From CAZHJG01 sp964533425 (GTDB lineage: Bacteria > Patescibacteriota > Saccharimonadia > Saccharimonadales > UBA4665): a stretch of 35,640 nucleotides of DNA. Both the position numbers and the translations under genes were made by a program. The stretch lies in contig CAZHJG010000008.1 in assembly GCA_964533425.1 (NCBI GenBank), positions 1 to 35,640 on the forward strand. Reading direction: 5' to 3'. Shown piece after piece: positions 1 through 5,924 of the stretch; positions within the stretch are counted from its first letter, which is position 1, and each line of letters starts with the position of its first letter. Below the pieces are notes generated by a model. It did no database searches, was not told the origin of the DNA, and was given only the letters and a program-made list of their open reading frames with translations.

Positions 1-54
1 ACCAACTACCAAGCGGTTATGAGCCGCCTGCTCTAACCGATGAGCTACACCCCC
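1..54 (-). tRNA. tRNA-CAU, Ile2-type, 3' end cut off by the window
   Basis: On the minus strand the gene starts at 54: acceptor strand GGGGGTG, T8-A9, D stem GCTC/GAGC, anticodon stem GGCGG/CCGCT and loop CTCATAA with anticodon CAU. The T arm runs off the window edge. The run AGCAGGCGG-CTCATAA-CCGCTTGGT closely matches the remembered E. coli Ile2 tRNA (AGCAGGCGA-CTCATAA-TCGCTTGGT) and not Met tRNAs, so this is probably the tRNA whose C34 is changed to lysidine to read AUA. TilS, the enzyme for that step, is at 20778. The other two CAU tRNAs here are the initiator (829) and an elongator-Met type (19192), which supports the assignment by elimination. The missing 3' half would settle it. Confidence 0.85.
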
Positions 55-107
55 TCGTCGAAGCCTACGGGCCAACCTCGTTTTGCCTATTCGGCAAAAG
101 CTTCGGC

Positions 108-190
108 TTAGCCCTATGCTTCTCCTCTCAAAATCCCAAACAGTCACTTCGTTCCTTGGTTTGGAATTTTGGCCTAAGTCGCAGGGCTAA
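108..190. repeat. 83-nt nested inverted repeat between tRNA and ftsB-like gene
   Basis: TTAGCCCT (108-115) pairs perfectly with AGGGCTAA (183-190). Inside it, CAAAATcCCAAAC pairs with GTTTGGaATTTTG. It lies in the 5' leader of the minus-strand tRNA at 54 and upstream of the + gene at 245. There is no T-run, so it is a structured tRNA leader or cruciform rather than a terminator. Confidence 0.5.
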
Positions 191-244
191 CAGATGTGAG
201 TATACCAGATTTGCCCAAAGGTTATATAATGTTAAGGCGAATCC

Positions 245-700
245 ATGCAAACAAAAATCGAGCCCTACAAGCAAAAAGCCCTGACTTTCGTGCGTCGGCT
301 AAATGACGTGCGCTTTGCCGGCCAGGTGGTGTTCGTGGTGATCGTGCTGCTCATCAGTTGGAGCGGTGTCAAAACCATTCAAACCAACTATGGCTTACAG
401 AAGCAGATCTCAGCGCTGCGCCAGCAAAACTCGGTGCAGCAGCTGCAGAATAATAATCTGGCGCTACAGAATCAGTACTACAACAGTAATCAATACCTTG
501 AGCTGTCGGCACGACAGAACTTCGGGTTAGCAAACGCTGGTGAAAAGGAAGTCATCGTGCCCGAGAGCGTGGCTATGGCCTACACCGCAGACATACCAAC
601 CTCCGCCGCAAGCACGGCCGCCACCGCGCAGCCAGGCTATCAACGCAATTTCCAATCCTGGGTCAACTTTTTCCTGCATCGCCAATCAAATGGGAATTGA
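245..700 (+). CDS. FtsB/DivIC-like septum formation initiator protein
   Basis: 151 residues. A short basic N-terminus is followed by one membrane helix (about 27-45, GQVVFVVIVLLIS) and then a Q/N-rich coiled coil (about 50-85). Next comes ELSARQNFGLANAGEKEVIVPE (split here only for naming: the ARQNFGLA...GEKEV part), the typical end of the DivIC/FtsB fold. The tail of about 45 residues is Ala/Thr-rich and low in complexity. Proteins of this family bridge FtsL and FtsQ/DivIB in the divisome and help switch on septal wall synthesis. TATAAT at 225-230 with AAGG at 234 gives a leader of only a few bases. The gene stands alone before tRNA-fMet. Family assignment is firm; the choice between FtsB, DivIC and FtsL is not. 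Confidence 0.8.
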   Translation: MQTKIEPYKQKALTFVRRLNDVRFAGQVVFVVIVLLISWSGVKTIQTNYGLQKQISALRQQNSVQQLQNNNLALQNQYYNSNQYLELSARQNFGLANAGEKEVIVPESVAMAYTADIPTSAASTAATAQPGYQRNFQSWVNFFLHRQSNGN

Positions 701-774
701 CATTCTCACCCATATTGCTCCTGTGAAGCAATATGTAGGCTCGAGCGAAGCGTCGACAAAAAGTGCATGGGATA

Positions 775-803
775 TTGACTAATTGACCTCTGTTTGCTAC
801 AAT
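775..803 (+). promoter_or_regulatory. Promoter of tRNA-fMet
   Basis: TTGACT (775-780), 17-nt spacer, TACAAT (798-803). Start is expected near 810, about 19 nt before the tRNA. Confidence 0.75.
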
Positions 804-828
804 TCCCTGAGCTAAAATTTTAGTATAT

Positions 829-903
829 CGCGGGGTGGAGCAGCGGCAGCTCGCGTGGCTCATAACCACGAGGTCGCAGGTTCGAGTCCTGCCCCCGCAA
901 CCA
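829..903 (+). tRNA. Initiator tRNA-fMet (CAU), CCA encoded
   Basis: Acceptor CGCGGGG/CCCCGCA leaves C1 opposite A72, the initiator mark read by the formylase. D stem GAGC/GCTC has A11-U24, also initiator-like. The anticodon stem is CGTGG/CCACG with loop CTCATAA, the T arm is GCAGG-TTCGAGT-CCTGC, the discriminator is A900 and CCA is at 901-903. The three pairs next to the anticodon loop are UGG/CCA, not the usual GGG/CCC, so the 29:41 pair is U-A. It has its own promoter and terminator. Confidence 0.95.
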
Positions 904-912
904 AGCCTATTC

Positions 913-941
913 GACCTCTGTTCTTGCGACAGAGGTCTTTT
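913..941 (+). terminator. Intrinsic terminator of tRNA-fMet
   Basis: GACCTCTGT (913-921), loop TCTTGCG, ACAGAGGTC (929-937), then TTTTG. Confidence 0.9.
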
Positions 942-992
942 GTTACTGATTATTTTTAAAGAGACCAAACACAATGTTACATCGATTCACGC

Positions 993-1024
993 TTGACTTT
1001 TATATGATAAATGTTATCATATAA
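993..1024 (+). promoter_or_regulatory. Promoter with palindromic operator before the DUF218 gene
   Basis: A -35-like TTGACT (993-998) is followed by a perfect 11-bp inverted repeat, arms 1000-1010 and 1014-1024 around ATG. The palindrome fills the -10 region and ends 2 nt before the start codon at 1027. A bound dimer would cover the -10 box. The regulator is unknown. Confidence 0.6.
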
Positions 1025-1026
1025 CA

Positions 1027-1653
1027 ATGAATAAGCGACAAGCAGAAGTAATTGTAGTGCACGGGGGAGGTATAACTCCCGAAGGAGAACTTTCCGTTAA
1101 AGCCGTCGCACGAATGGATACAGGCATTGCTGCGTATAAAGATGGCGTTGCCCCAAGAATAGCTGTTACCGGCAAACACTCCTTTACTGCTCGTAAACCA
1201 ATCAAATTAGCCGAGGCAGATGCTATGGAAGCTTATGCTGTTGGTAAACATGTTCCAGTTAGTGATATTCATAAAGAGAAACGCTCTCTAGAAACGGTCG
1301 GTAACGTTCTATTTACAATCAACGATATTCTTATTCCGGAAGACTGGGAAGAAGTAGTAGTAGACACTTCTAAATCTCATTTACCAAGAACCATGGATAT
1401 ATGGCAGCATGTTGGTGGTAGAGACTTTAGTGTGAGCGGAATTTCTGCTCCTGAACAAGTAGGTATAGCGGAAAGGATCTACGAGCCTGTGGGTTCGCTC
1501 CTTGTTCGAGAAATACTTAGAGGAACTAAGCCGGGTGACCGTGAAGCTATAGAAGAGCGACTATTTGACCTAGTGCCAGGATATATAGAAGATAGTCCTG
1601 CCACTATTCCAAGATTAGCCGTTAAGAGTGCAACGGGGCTTTTAAAAGGCTAG
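1027..1653 (+). CDS. DUF218 (YdcF/SanA/ElyC-type) domain protein
   Basis: 208 residues, no signal peptide. The N-terminal strand VIVVHGGGITPEGELS, then RMDTGIAAYKDGVAPRIAVTGKHS, EADAMEAYAVGKHVPVSDIHKE, RSLETVGNVLF and the strand VVVDTSKSHLPRTMDIW follow the DUF218 pattern of a GGG loop, SGG-like turn, acidic site, sLeTxxN helix and S-x-H-x-R site. Known members act on envelope carbohydrate or have unknown roles; the substrate here cannot be named. It is a monocistronic unit with a palindrome over its promoter and a strong terminator-like hairpin after it. Confidence 0.8.
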   Translation: MNKRQAEVIVVHGGGITPEGELSVKAVARMDTGIAAYKDGVAPRIAVTGKHSFTARKPIKLAEADAMEAYAVGKHVPVSDIHKEKRSLETVGNVLFTINDILIPEDWEEVVVDTSKSHLPRTMDIWQHVGGRDFSVSGISAPEQVGIAERIYEPVGSLLVREILRGTKPGDREAIEERLFDLVPGYIEDSPATIPRLAVKSATGLLKG

Positions 1654-1669
1654 ATCCGAGTTCGCCACG

Positions 1670-1706
1670 CCACGGTAGGTTAAGCCAACCTGTCGCGGTC
1701 TTTATT
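1670..1706 (+). terminator. Terminator after DUF218 gene
   Basis: CCACGGTAGGTT (1670-1681) pairs with AACCTGTCGCGG (1687-1698), 12 positions with one mismatch and two wobbles, followed by TCTTTATT. Confidence 0.7.
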
Positions 1707-1723
1707 AAGCTGCTTCCACCTGG

Positions 1724-1778
1724 GTAACTCCGCAAGAAATAGGTTCAATTCGCATGCACCTGGGCAACCATTTCTATG
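1724..1778 (+). repeat. Intergenic repeat, copy 1
   Basis: About 55 nt. It shares GTAACTC, GGTTC, AATTCG, TGCAC and the 12-mer CAACCATTTCTA, in order, with 2690-2745. The two copies flank the secreted protein gene as direct repeats about 965 bp apart. This copy runs into a hairpin ATTTCTATG-TAA-CATAGAAAT, enclosed by GGTTCAA (1742-1748) and TTGAACC (1794-1800). Just after it ACCGC-TCCG-GCGGT-CCTTTT (1798-1817) is a terminator-like hairpin. Confidence 0.6.
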
Positions 1779-1851
1779 TAACATAGAAATTATTTGAACC
1801 GCTCCGGCGGTCCTTTTCATATAACCACAATGCCCAGTGTATACTTAGGAC

Positions 1852-2655
1852 ATGAAAAATACTCTTAAAGCTATCGTTCTAGGTCTCGCCTCTTCATTAA
1901 TAATAATTGTCCCTGCAGCAGCTGCTAAACCAACCAACCCAGGCGGAGGTGGAAGCACTCCACCACCAGTGGTACTAACGGGTAATGATGTGTCGTGGCC
2001 ACAGTGTGCTAGACGCATGACTTTACCAAGTGGTCAAGCCTTCGGCATCGTTGGTGTGAATGGCGGTTTAGCGAATAACACAAATACTTGTCTTACCCAA
2101 GAGCTGTCGTGGGCAAACGCTTCCAACGGTGGTACAGGTCAGGACAAGGCTGCGCTATACGTAAACACGGCGAACCCCGGTAATCTCGGTGTTGCCGACT
2201 GGCCAAAATCTGGTACTTCAACCAAGTATGGTGATTGTGTAAATAGTGCCGATAATCAAGCCTGCGCTTATGTCTACGGCTGGAATATGGCCCAGCTTGA
2301 TGCAACTAGTCGAGGCGTAGCTAACCCAGCAAGCTACAAATGGTGGCTTGATGTTGAAACGGGCAATTCCTGGGAGACGAACATGGCTAATAACAGCGCA
2401 GACCTTGAGGGTATGACTGATTACTTCCAAAGCATCGGTGCTCGTGTTGGCCTGTACTCAACGTCCAGCCAATGGGGGCAGATTGCTGGCAAGGTTAGTA
2501 GCGGCAGCCTACTCGGCTTGGATAGTTGGCTTACAGGCGCAAGTAGTCTAAGCTCTGCTCGGGCAAACTGTTCGCTAACTCCTTTGACTGGCGGCAAAGT
2601 TACAGTTACACAATACGTCTCTAAGCAAGTCGATTACGACTACTCCTGTATTTAG
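1852..2655 (+). CDS. Secreted GH25-like (TIM-barrel) protein of actinobacterial type
   Basis: 267 residues. Signal peptide 1-25 (MKNTLKAIVLG core, AAAA cleavage region), a Gly/Pro linker (about 29-42), then one globular domain beginning GNDVSWPQC. Other recognisable parts are FGIVGVNGG, LYVNTANPG, CAYVYGWN, WWLDVETGNSW, DLEGMTDYFQS, VGLYSTSSQWGQIAG and a final VTQYVS..DYDYSC. This is the conserved pattern of a secreted glycoside-hydrolase-like (GH25/Rv2525c-like) family common in Actinobacteria. DVETG supplies plausible acidic catalytic residues. It may act on peptidoglycan or surface glycans, possibly of the host, but activity is inferred only. TATACT at 1840-1845 stands 6 nt before ATG. Similarity to actinobacterial proteins and flanking repeats suggest transfer. 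Confidence 0.75.
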   Translation: MKNTLKAIVLGLASSLIIIVPAAAAKPTNPGGGGSTPPPVVLTGNDVSWPQCARRMTLPSGQAFGIVGVNGGLANNTNTCLTQELSWANASNGGTGQDKAALYVNTANPGNLGVADWPKSGTSTKYGDCVNSADNQACAYVYGWNMAQLDATSRGVANPASYKWWLDVETGNSWETNMANNSADLEGMTDYFQSIGARVGLYSTSSQWGQIAGKVSSGSLLGLDSWLTGASSLSSARANCSLTPLTGGKVTVTQYVSKQVDYDYSCI

Positions 2656-2689
2656 TAATCAATAGTCTGATATGACCTACTCCAGCGTA

Positions 2690-2745
2690 GTAACTCTTTG
2701 CTGATTTGGTTCCAATTCGATTGCACGTACTCAACCATTTCTACG
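2690..2745 (+). repeat. Intergenic repeat, copy 2
   Basis: Partner of 1724-1778. It continues into a hairpin with arms TACGACC and GGTCGTA around 2742-2772. It also carries CTTTGCTGATT (2696-2706), found again at 4586-4596. Confidence 0.6.
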
Positions 2746-2881
2746 ACCGCGAAAATTATCTGTGGTCGTACAAGCTTATTTTATATGTTCTGATATGTGA
2801 TTAGGGAAATGTCAAGTTTCGGCGTATAGTTATAGATGTAGACAACCTCAACACTAAGTATCGCGTAGGGAGCTGACGAAA

Positions 2882-2912
2882 AGATTGTCGTTGGACTATC
2901 GAGCAACAATCT
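2882..2912 (+). promoter_or_regulatory. Leader hairpin before the 48-aa gene
   Basis: AGATTG...GTTG pairs with CAACAATCT across a 10-nt loop with a 3-nt bulge. It sits in the 5' region just before the Shine-Dalgarno AAAGGAT of the gene at 2930, where it could influence translation. Confidence 0.4.
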
Positions 2913-2929
2913 AACAAAAGGATAGTAAT

Positions 2930-3076
2930 ATGTCAGTACTTACACCTATCAAACAGAGTAAAGCGCTGTCGAAGGTTCATCACTCCCAGTACATCAGGGC
3001 TGAAGATGCACCGAAAGAGACCGACACCAAGCCTGCAGAACAGCCGGTAAACCCCGAGCAGCTAAAGGCTAGTTAG
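2930..3076 (+). CDS. Small hypothetical protein (48 aa)
   Basis: ATG at 2930 follows AAAGGAT (about 2917) at normal spacing. The product is 48 residues, polar and without a membrane segment. It starts MSVLTPIKQSKALSK and ends with an acidic, Pro-rich tail (EDAPKETDTKPAEQP). No family is recognised. The ribosome binding site, clean stop and intrinsic terminator directly after it (3087-3107) support a real gene. It may be a ribosomally made peptide or small intracellular protein; no modification or export genes are adjacent. Confidence 0.55.
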   Translation: MSVLTPIKQSKALSKVHHSQYIRAEDAPKETDTKPAEQPVNPEQLKAS

Positions 3077-3086
3077 GGTACAAAAG

Positions 3087-3107
3087 CCCCGCTCAGGCGG
3101 GGTTTTT
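3087..3107 (+). terminator. Intrinsic terminator
   Basis: CCCCGC-TCAG-GCGGGG followed by TTTTT. Confidence 0.95.
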
Positions 3108-3127
3108 AAGTAGCAGGAAGGACTGAT

Positions 3128-3190
3128 ATGTCAAAAGATAAAGGCAGAAAAGAGATAAAGAAACCTAAGCAGCCAAGGAGCAAGACATAG
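3128..3190 (+). CDS. Lys-rich micro-protein (20 aa)
   Basis: The Shine-Dalgarno AGGAAGGA lies 6 nt before ATG. The 20-residue product begins MSKDKGRKEIKKPKQ and is half Lys/Arg. It resembles tiny basic MSKDKG...KKPK proteins annotated in many bacteria; the role is unknown, with nucleic-acid binding possible. It ends 2 nt before the next start codon, so the two are likely co-translated. Confidence 0.5.
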   Translation: MSKDKGRKEIKKPKQPRSKT

Positions 3191-3192
3191 CC

Positions 3193-3441
3193 ATGCCAAG
3201 CATAAAAAGCCGAGCTGGATTCGTTGATACCGAAAAGGGCAAAGAGATTAGACAGGAACTGCAACTCATGGCCGAAGACGATAGCTACAATACTACATCG
3301 AGCTATAGCGCCAATGGACTGTTGTATCCAGACAATCTCATACCGTTCGTTGATAAACATATGAGCTATCTTGTCAGTCATCCGCTGCTTGATCCAGATA
3401 AGTATTTAGCTAACGTCAGGCTGCTTACGCGAAAACGGTAG
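3193..3441 (+). CDS. Hypothetical protein (82 aa)
   Basis: Start codon is 2 nt after the stop of the 20-aa gene, which points to translational coupling. The product is soluble and mixed in charge (SIKSRAGFVDTEKGKEIRQELQLMAEDDSYNT begins it). It is Ser/Tyr-rich in the middle, with a helical C-terminus ending LLTRKR. There is no signal peptide or known motif. The stop codon lies inside the left arm of the long hairpin at 3436-3484. Confidence 0.55.
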   Translation: MPSIKSRAGFVDTEKGKEIRQELQLMAEDDSYNTTSSYSANGLLYPDNLIPFVDKHMSYLVSHPLLDPDKYLANVRLLTRKR

Positions 3442-3484
3442 AACGGTTAGGTATAAAGGATGGCTTTGTATACTCGTTCTACCG
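3436..3484. repeat. Long hairpin overlapping the stop codon at 3441
   Basis: CGGTAGAACG (3436-3445) pairs perfectly with CGTTCTACCG (3475-3484). Inside, GTATAAAG pairs with CTTTGTATAC with a one-base bulge and a GATGG loop. No T-run follows, so a 3'-end stabiliser or cruciform is more likely than a terminator. Confidence 0.6.
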
Positions 3485-3583
3485 CTACCACTTCCACGTA
3501 CATTAGAAACTAGCGAATATACAGTTTTGATCTGTTATTTCATCAAGAAATACTAGACCAAAGCCGTATAGGCGCAAGACTAC

Positions 3584-3612
3584 TTGACTTAATACAAAAG
3601 ATATGCTATTAT
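3584..3612 (+). promoter_or_regulatory. Promoter of the EamA transporter gene
   Basis: TTGACT (3584-3589), 17-nt spacer, TATTAT (3607-3612). The leader of about 64 nt ends in AAAAGGA before ATG 3683. Confidence 0.75.
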
Positions 3613-3682
3613 TAGCAATAATTAGCTTGACTTCGGTTTTGCAATTCTCTTCAAGAAATCAAATTAAATAAAAGGAACCAAT

Positions 3683-4555
3683 ATGTGGTTTGTATTCGCG
3701 TTTGCGAGCGCACTCTTTGCTTCTGTTCGTAGAACGAGCGAGAAGCAACTCGCACATAAATTAAATCATTTCACTATCGGGTGGACTATTCAGCTGGCCG
3801 CGCTTCCAATATTACTACTAGGGCTTCTAGCGTTTGGCCCCATCTTCAACCCGTTTAGATTAGGGATGAATTTTTGGCTACCAACACTGCTCATATGGGC
3901 AGGCTTCTACCCATTAAATCAATTCCTGTATATTAGTGCGTTTAAACACGGTGAACTTTCAAAGATATTGCCATTATCTAGTCTCGGACCTGTACTATCG
4001 TTACTACTTGGGTGGCTTCTGCTGAGCCAAATACCTTCACCAGTTGCGACTATGGGAATATTTGTAATAGGTATAGGTATATACGTTTTGAACCTAAAAG
4101 GCCGATACTTACATAATCCGTTAAAGGTTTTTACAGCCGATAAGGCAAACTTGTACACGCTGTTCGGGTTGATCATTAATGCTATGGCAGGGGTTTTAGA
4201 CAAGCGAGCAATTAATGCCTCAGGACCAATGTATTACAGCTTTGTAAGCACGTTAGGGGCGGTGGCTACAATGTTCATATCTGCCCGGGTAACTGGAATA
4301 AGCGAAATGCCGCAAATTAGGCAGCAAACCAAACCATTGCTGATAGCAGGACTACTGTTTGGGCTATCTTATGCTGCCTACATACTGGCTCTTGTAACCG
4401 GCCCGTTAGCTTATGTAATGGCGATACGTAATAGTAGCGCATTGCTAATAGGTTCATTGATTGGTTTTTGGTTTCTTAAAGAACCGTTTACAAAGCCTAA
4501 AGCAGCTGCATTGATCCTAACCCTGGCCGGTTCAACATTACTAGCCCTAGGCTAA
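3683..4555 (+). CDS. EamA/DMT-family transporter
   Basis: 290 residues with about ten hydrophobic helices. There are two half-repeats of five helices, the second starting near NLYTLFGLIINAMAGVLDKRA. Typical EamA features are the N-terminal FASALFASVRRTSEKQLA (cf. ...R.. K at the end of helix 1) and the SKILPLSSLGPVLSLLLGWLLLSQIPS segment, mirrored by YVMAIRNSSALLIGSLIGFWFLKEPF. Members export or import small metabolites such as amino acids or nucleotides; the substrate cannot be read from sequence. It has a real Shine-Dalgarno and a normal leader, unlike most first genes here. Confidence 0.85.
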   Translation: MWFVFAFASALFASVRRTSEKQLAHKLNHFTIGWTIQLAALPILLLGLLAFGPIFNPFRLGMNFWLPTLLIWAGFYPLNQFLYISAFKHGELSKILPLSSLGPVLSLLLGWLLLSQIPSPVATMGIFVIGIGIYVLNLKGRYLHNPLKVFTADKANLYTLFGLIINAMAGVLDKRAINASGPMYYSFVSTLGAVATMFISARVTGISEMPQIRQQTKPLLIAGLLFGLSYAAYILALVTGPLAYVMAIRNSSALLIGSLIGFWFLKEPFTKPKAAALILTLAGSTLLALG

Positions 4556-4585
4556 TAAGCAGATATGATTTTCCGGCCGGCGGTT

Positions 4586-4620
4586 CTTTGCTGATTAGGC
4601 CCTAATTCAGTTTGTACTGT
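4586..4620 (+). repeat. Degenerate third copy of the intergenic repeat
   Basis: CTTTGCTGATT (4586-4596) is identical to 2696-2706. It is followed by a similar NGGNNCNAATTCNNTT stretch. It sits between the EamA gene and the promoter of 4656. Confidence 0.4.
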
Positions 4621-4655
4621 TCTCATATGTACAACATGCGACTATAATTTAAGGT

Positions 4656-5132
4656 ATGAATAAGCAGAAGCTCAAACAACTTTCATACGAGTTGATCACC
4701 GAAGATCGGGATGGGGCTCTGGCCACTGTGAGTTCAAGGGGCGTGCCGCACGTGGCTACTGTGTATTGTGTGGTCAACGAGGCGCTGCAGATTGCCTTCG
4801 TAACCAGGGTCGAGTCCCGAAAGTTCAAGAACATTAGCCACAATAACACCGTCGCGCTGGCGTTCTGGGACGAAGAAACGATGAGTACTATTCAGTTAAC
4901 CGGCAAAGCCAAGCGTGTTGAGAACTTAGCCCAAGAGCAAGAGCTCTTTTATCAACTTGTAACACTACGCTTCAAGGATCGCAAAGCACCAACACCACCC
5001 ATGCAACTGTATGAAAAGGGCGCCAGCGAAGAGCTGGCGATATTCCTGGTAACTCCCAGGGAACTGACGTATGCTAACTTCGAAATGAAACCGAACGGTC
5101 GCTATAAACCATTCTTTCACAAGGTTATTTAG
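4656..5132 (+). CDS. Pyridoxamine-5'-phosphate-oxidase-like flavin split-barrel protein
   Basis: 158 residues. The core is a split barrel: GALATVSSRGVPHVATVYCVVNE, LQIAFVTRVESRKFKNISHNNTVALAFWDE, TIQLTGKAKRVEN. This is the usual PNPOx-like order of strand, buried Ser/Arg, K-x-x-N-I and A-x-x-F. Such proteins bind FMN or F420 and act as oxidoreductases of unknown substrate. True PdxH has extra C-terminal motifs not seen here, so no gene symbol is given. TATAAT at 4643-4648 is 7 nt before ATG. It converges on 5140 with a gap of 7 nt. Confidence 0.85.
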   Translation: MNKQKLKQLSYELITEDRDGALATVSSRGVPHVATVYCVVNEALQIAFVTRVESRKFKNISHNNTVALAFWDEETMSTIQLTGKAKRVENLAQEQELFYQLVTLRFKDRKAPTPPMQLYEKGASEELAIFLVTPRELTYANFEMKPNGRYKPFFHKVI

Positions 5133-5139
5133 TTATCAG

Positions 5140-5898
5140 TTAGCGTTCAAGCCGGGCTTCCCGATGGCTGTAAGTCATGTAGGCAACAACCAGGATTATC
5201 AGAATGGCCAGCACGAAACTGACCGGTCCGTCACCATGGGCAAGGCCGCCGACGGAGTGCGGTTTGCCAGCCCAGTCGGCGAATGAGGCGCCAAGCGGGC
5301 GAGTCAGGATGTAGGCCCACCAGAATGTCAGCGTCTCGTTGGCGTCGAACAGCCAGCGGGCCAGGGCAGGGACGGCGATTAAGCCTATGAAAAGCAAGCC
5401 GGAAGAGAAGTAGCCCAAACCCAAAGTCACGGCCGTCATGTCACCGGCCGCGGTACCCAGCGCGAAGGTGGCCATCACGGTTAGCCAGTAGAAAACTTCA
5501 CGTCGCTCTGTGGTGATGCTATGAATCGAAAATGTTTTTTCGCTCTTCTGCCACGCAGCGAAAATAAGCGTCAGCACAACGGCAAACAGCAGGGTCGACA
5601 CAATGTAGGGCACGCCAAACTGGATGTGCACAACATCGGCCGCCATGGTGCCAAATACTGCGACCATGGCTACGGCCAGCCAGTAAACCCAGGCGACGTA
5701 GCGACGTGTCCGGAACTGAAGAAACAGCGCGATCAACAAACCGATGCCGCCCAGTGTCACCGCCACGTATGGGTTGATTTTGAACACCAGGTAATCGGAA
5801 GTTGATTCCCCTAACGCCGTGGTCAGCAATTTTGCCACCCAGAAGAGAGCCGTAATCTCCGGAACTTTTCGTAAAAGTTGAGTCGGGCGCCTGTGCAT
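5140..5898 (-). CDS. COG4705-type membrane protein
   Basis: 252 residues from ATG 5898, with about seven or eight membrane helices. The family hallmark, repeated acidic G/A-rich helix motifs, is clear: KLLTTALGESTSDYLV, FGTMAADVVHIQFG, FALGTAAGDMTAVTLGLGY and ILTRPLGASFADW. The connecting S-I-H-S-I-TTERREVFYWL loop is also typical. Function of the family is unknown. An upstream GTG is possible, but TATAAT (5907-5912, minus) is exactly 8 nt before ATG 5898. The gene follows the PspC gene by 26 nt yet has this promoter of its own. Confidence 0.85.
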   Translation of the reverse strand: MHRRPTQLLRKVPEITALFWVAKLLTTALGESTSDYLVFKINPYVAVTLGGIGLLIALFLQFRTRRYVAWVYWLAVAMVAVFGTMAADVVHIQFGVPYIVSTLLFAVVLTLIFAAWQKSEKTFSIHSITTERREVFYWLTVMATFALGTAAGDMTAVTLGLGYFSSGLLFIGLIAVPALARWLFDANETLTFWWAYILTRPLGASFADWAGKPHSVGGLAHGDGPVSFVLAILIILVVAYMTYSHREARLER

Positions 5899-5924
5899 CA
5901 CGACTCATTATAAAGGAGCCTGAC

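Noticed and set aside
663..974. 103-aa minus-strand frame with GGRTRTCDL
   Set aside because: It is the well-known spurious frame antisense to a tRNA (829-903).
1724..1800. Integron attC-like site around the GH25-like gene
   Set aside because: The GTTRRRY/RYYYAAC core sites and an integrase are absent.
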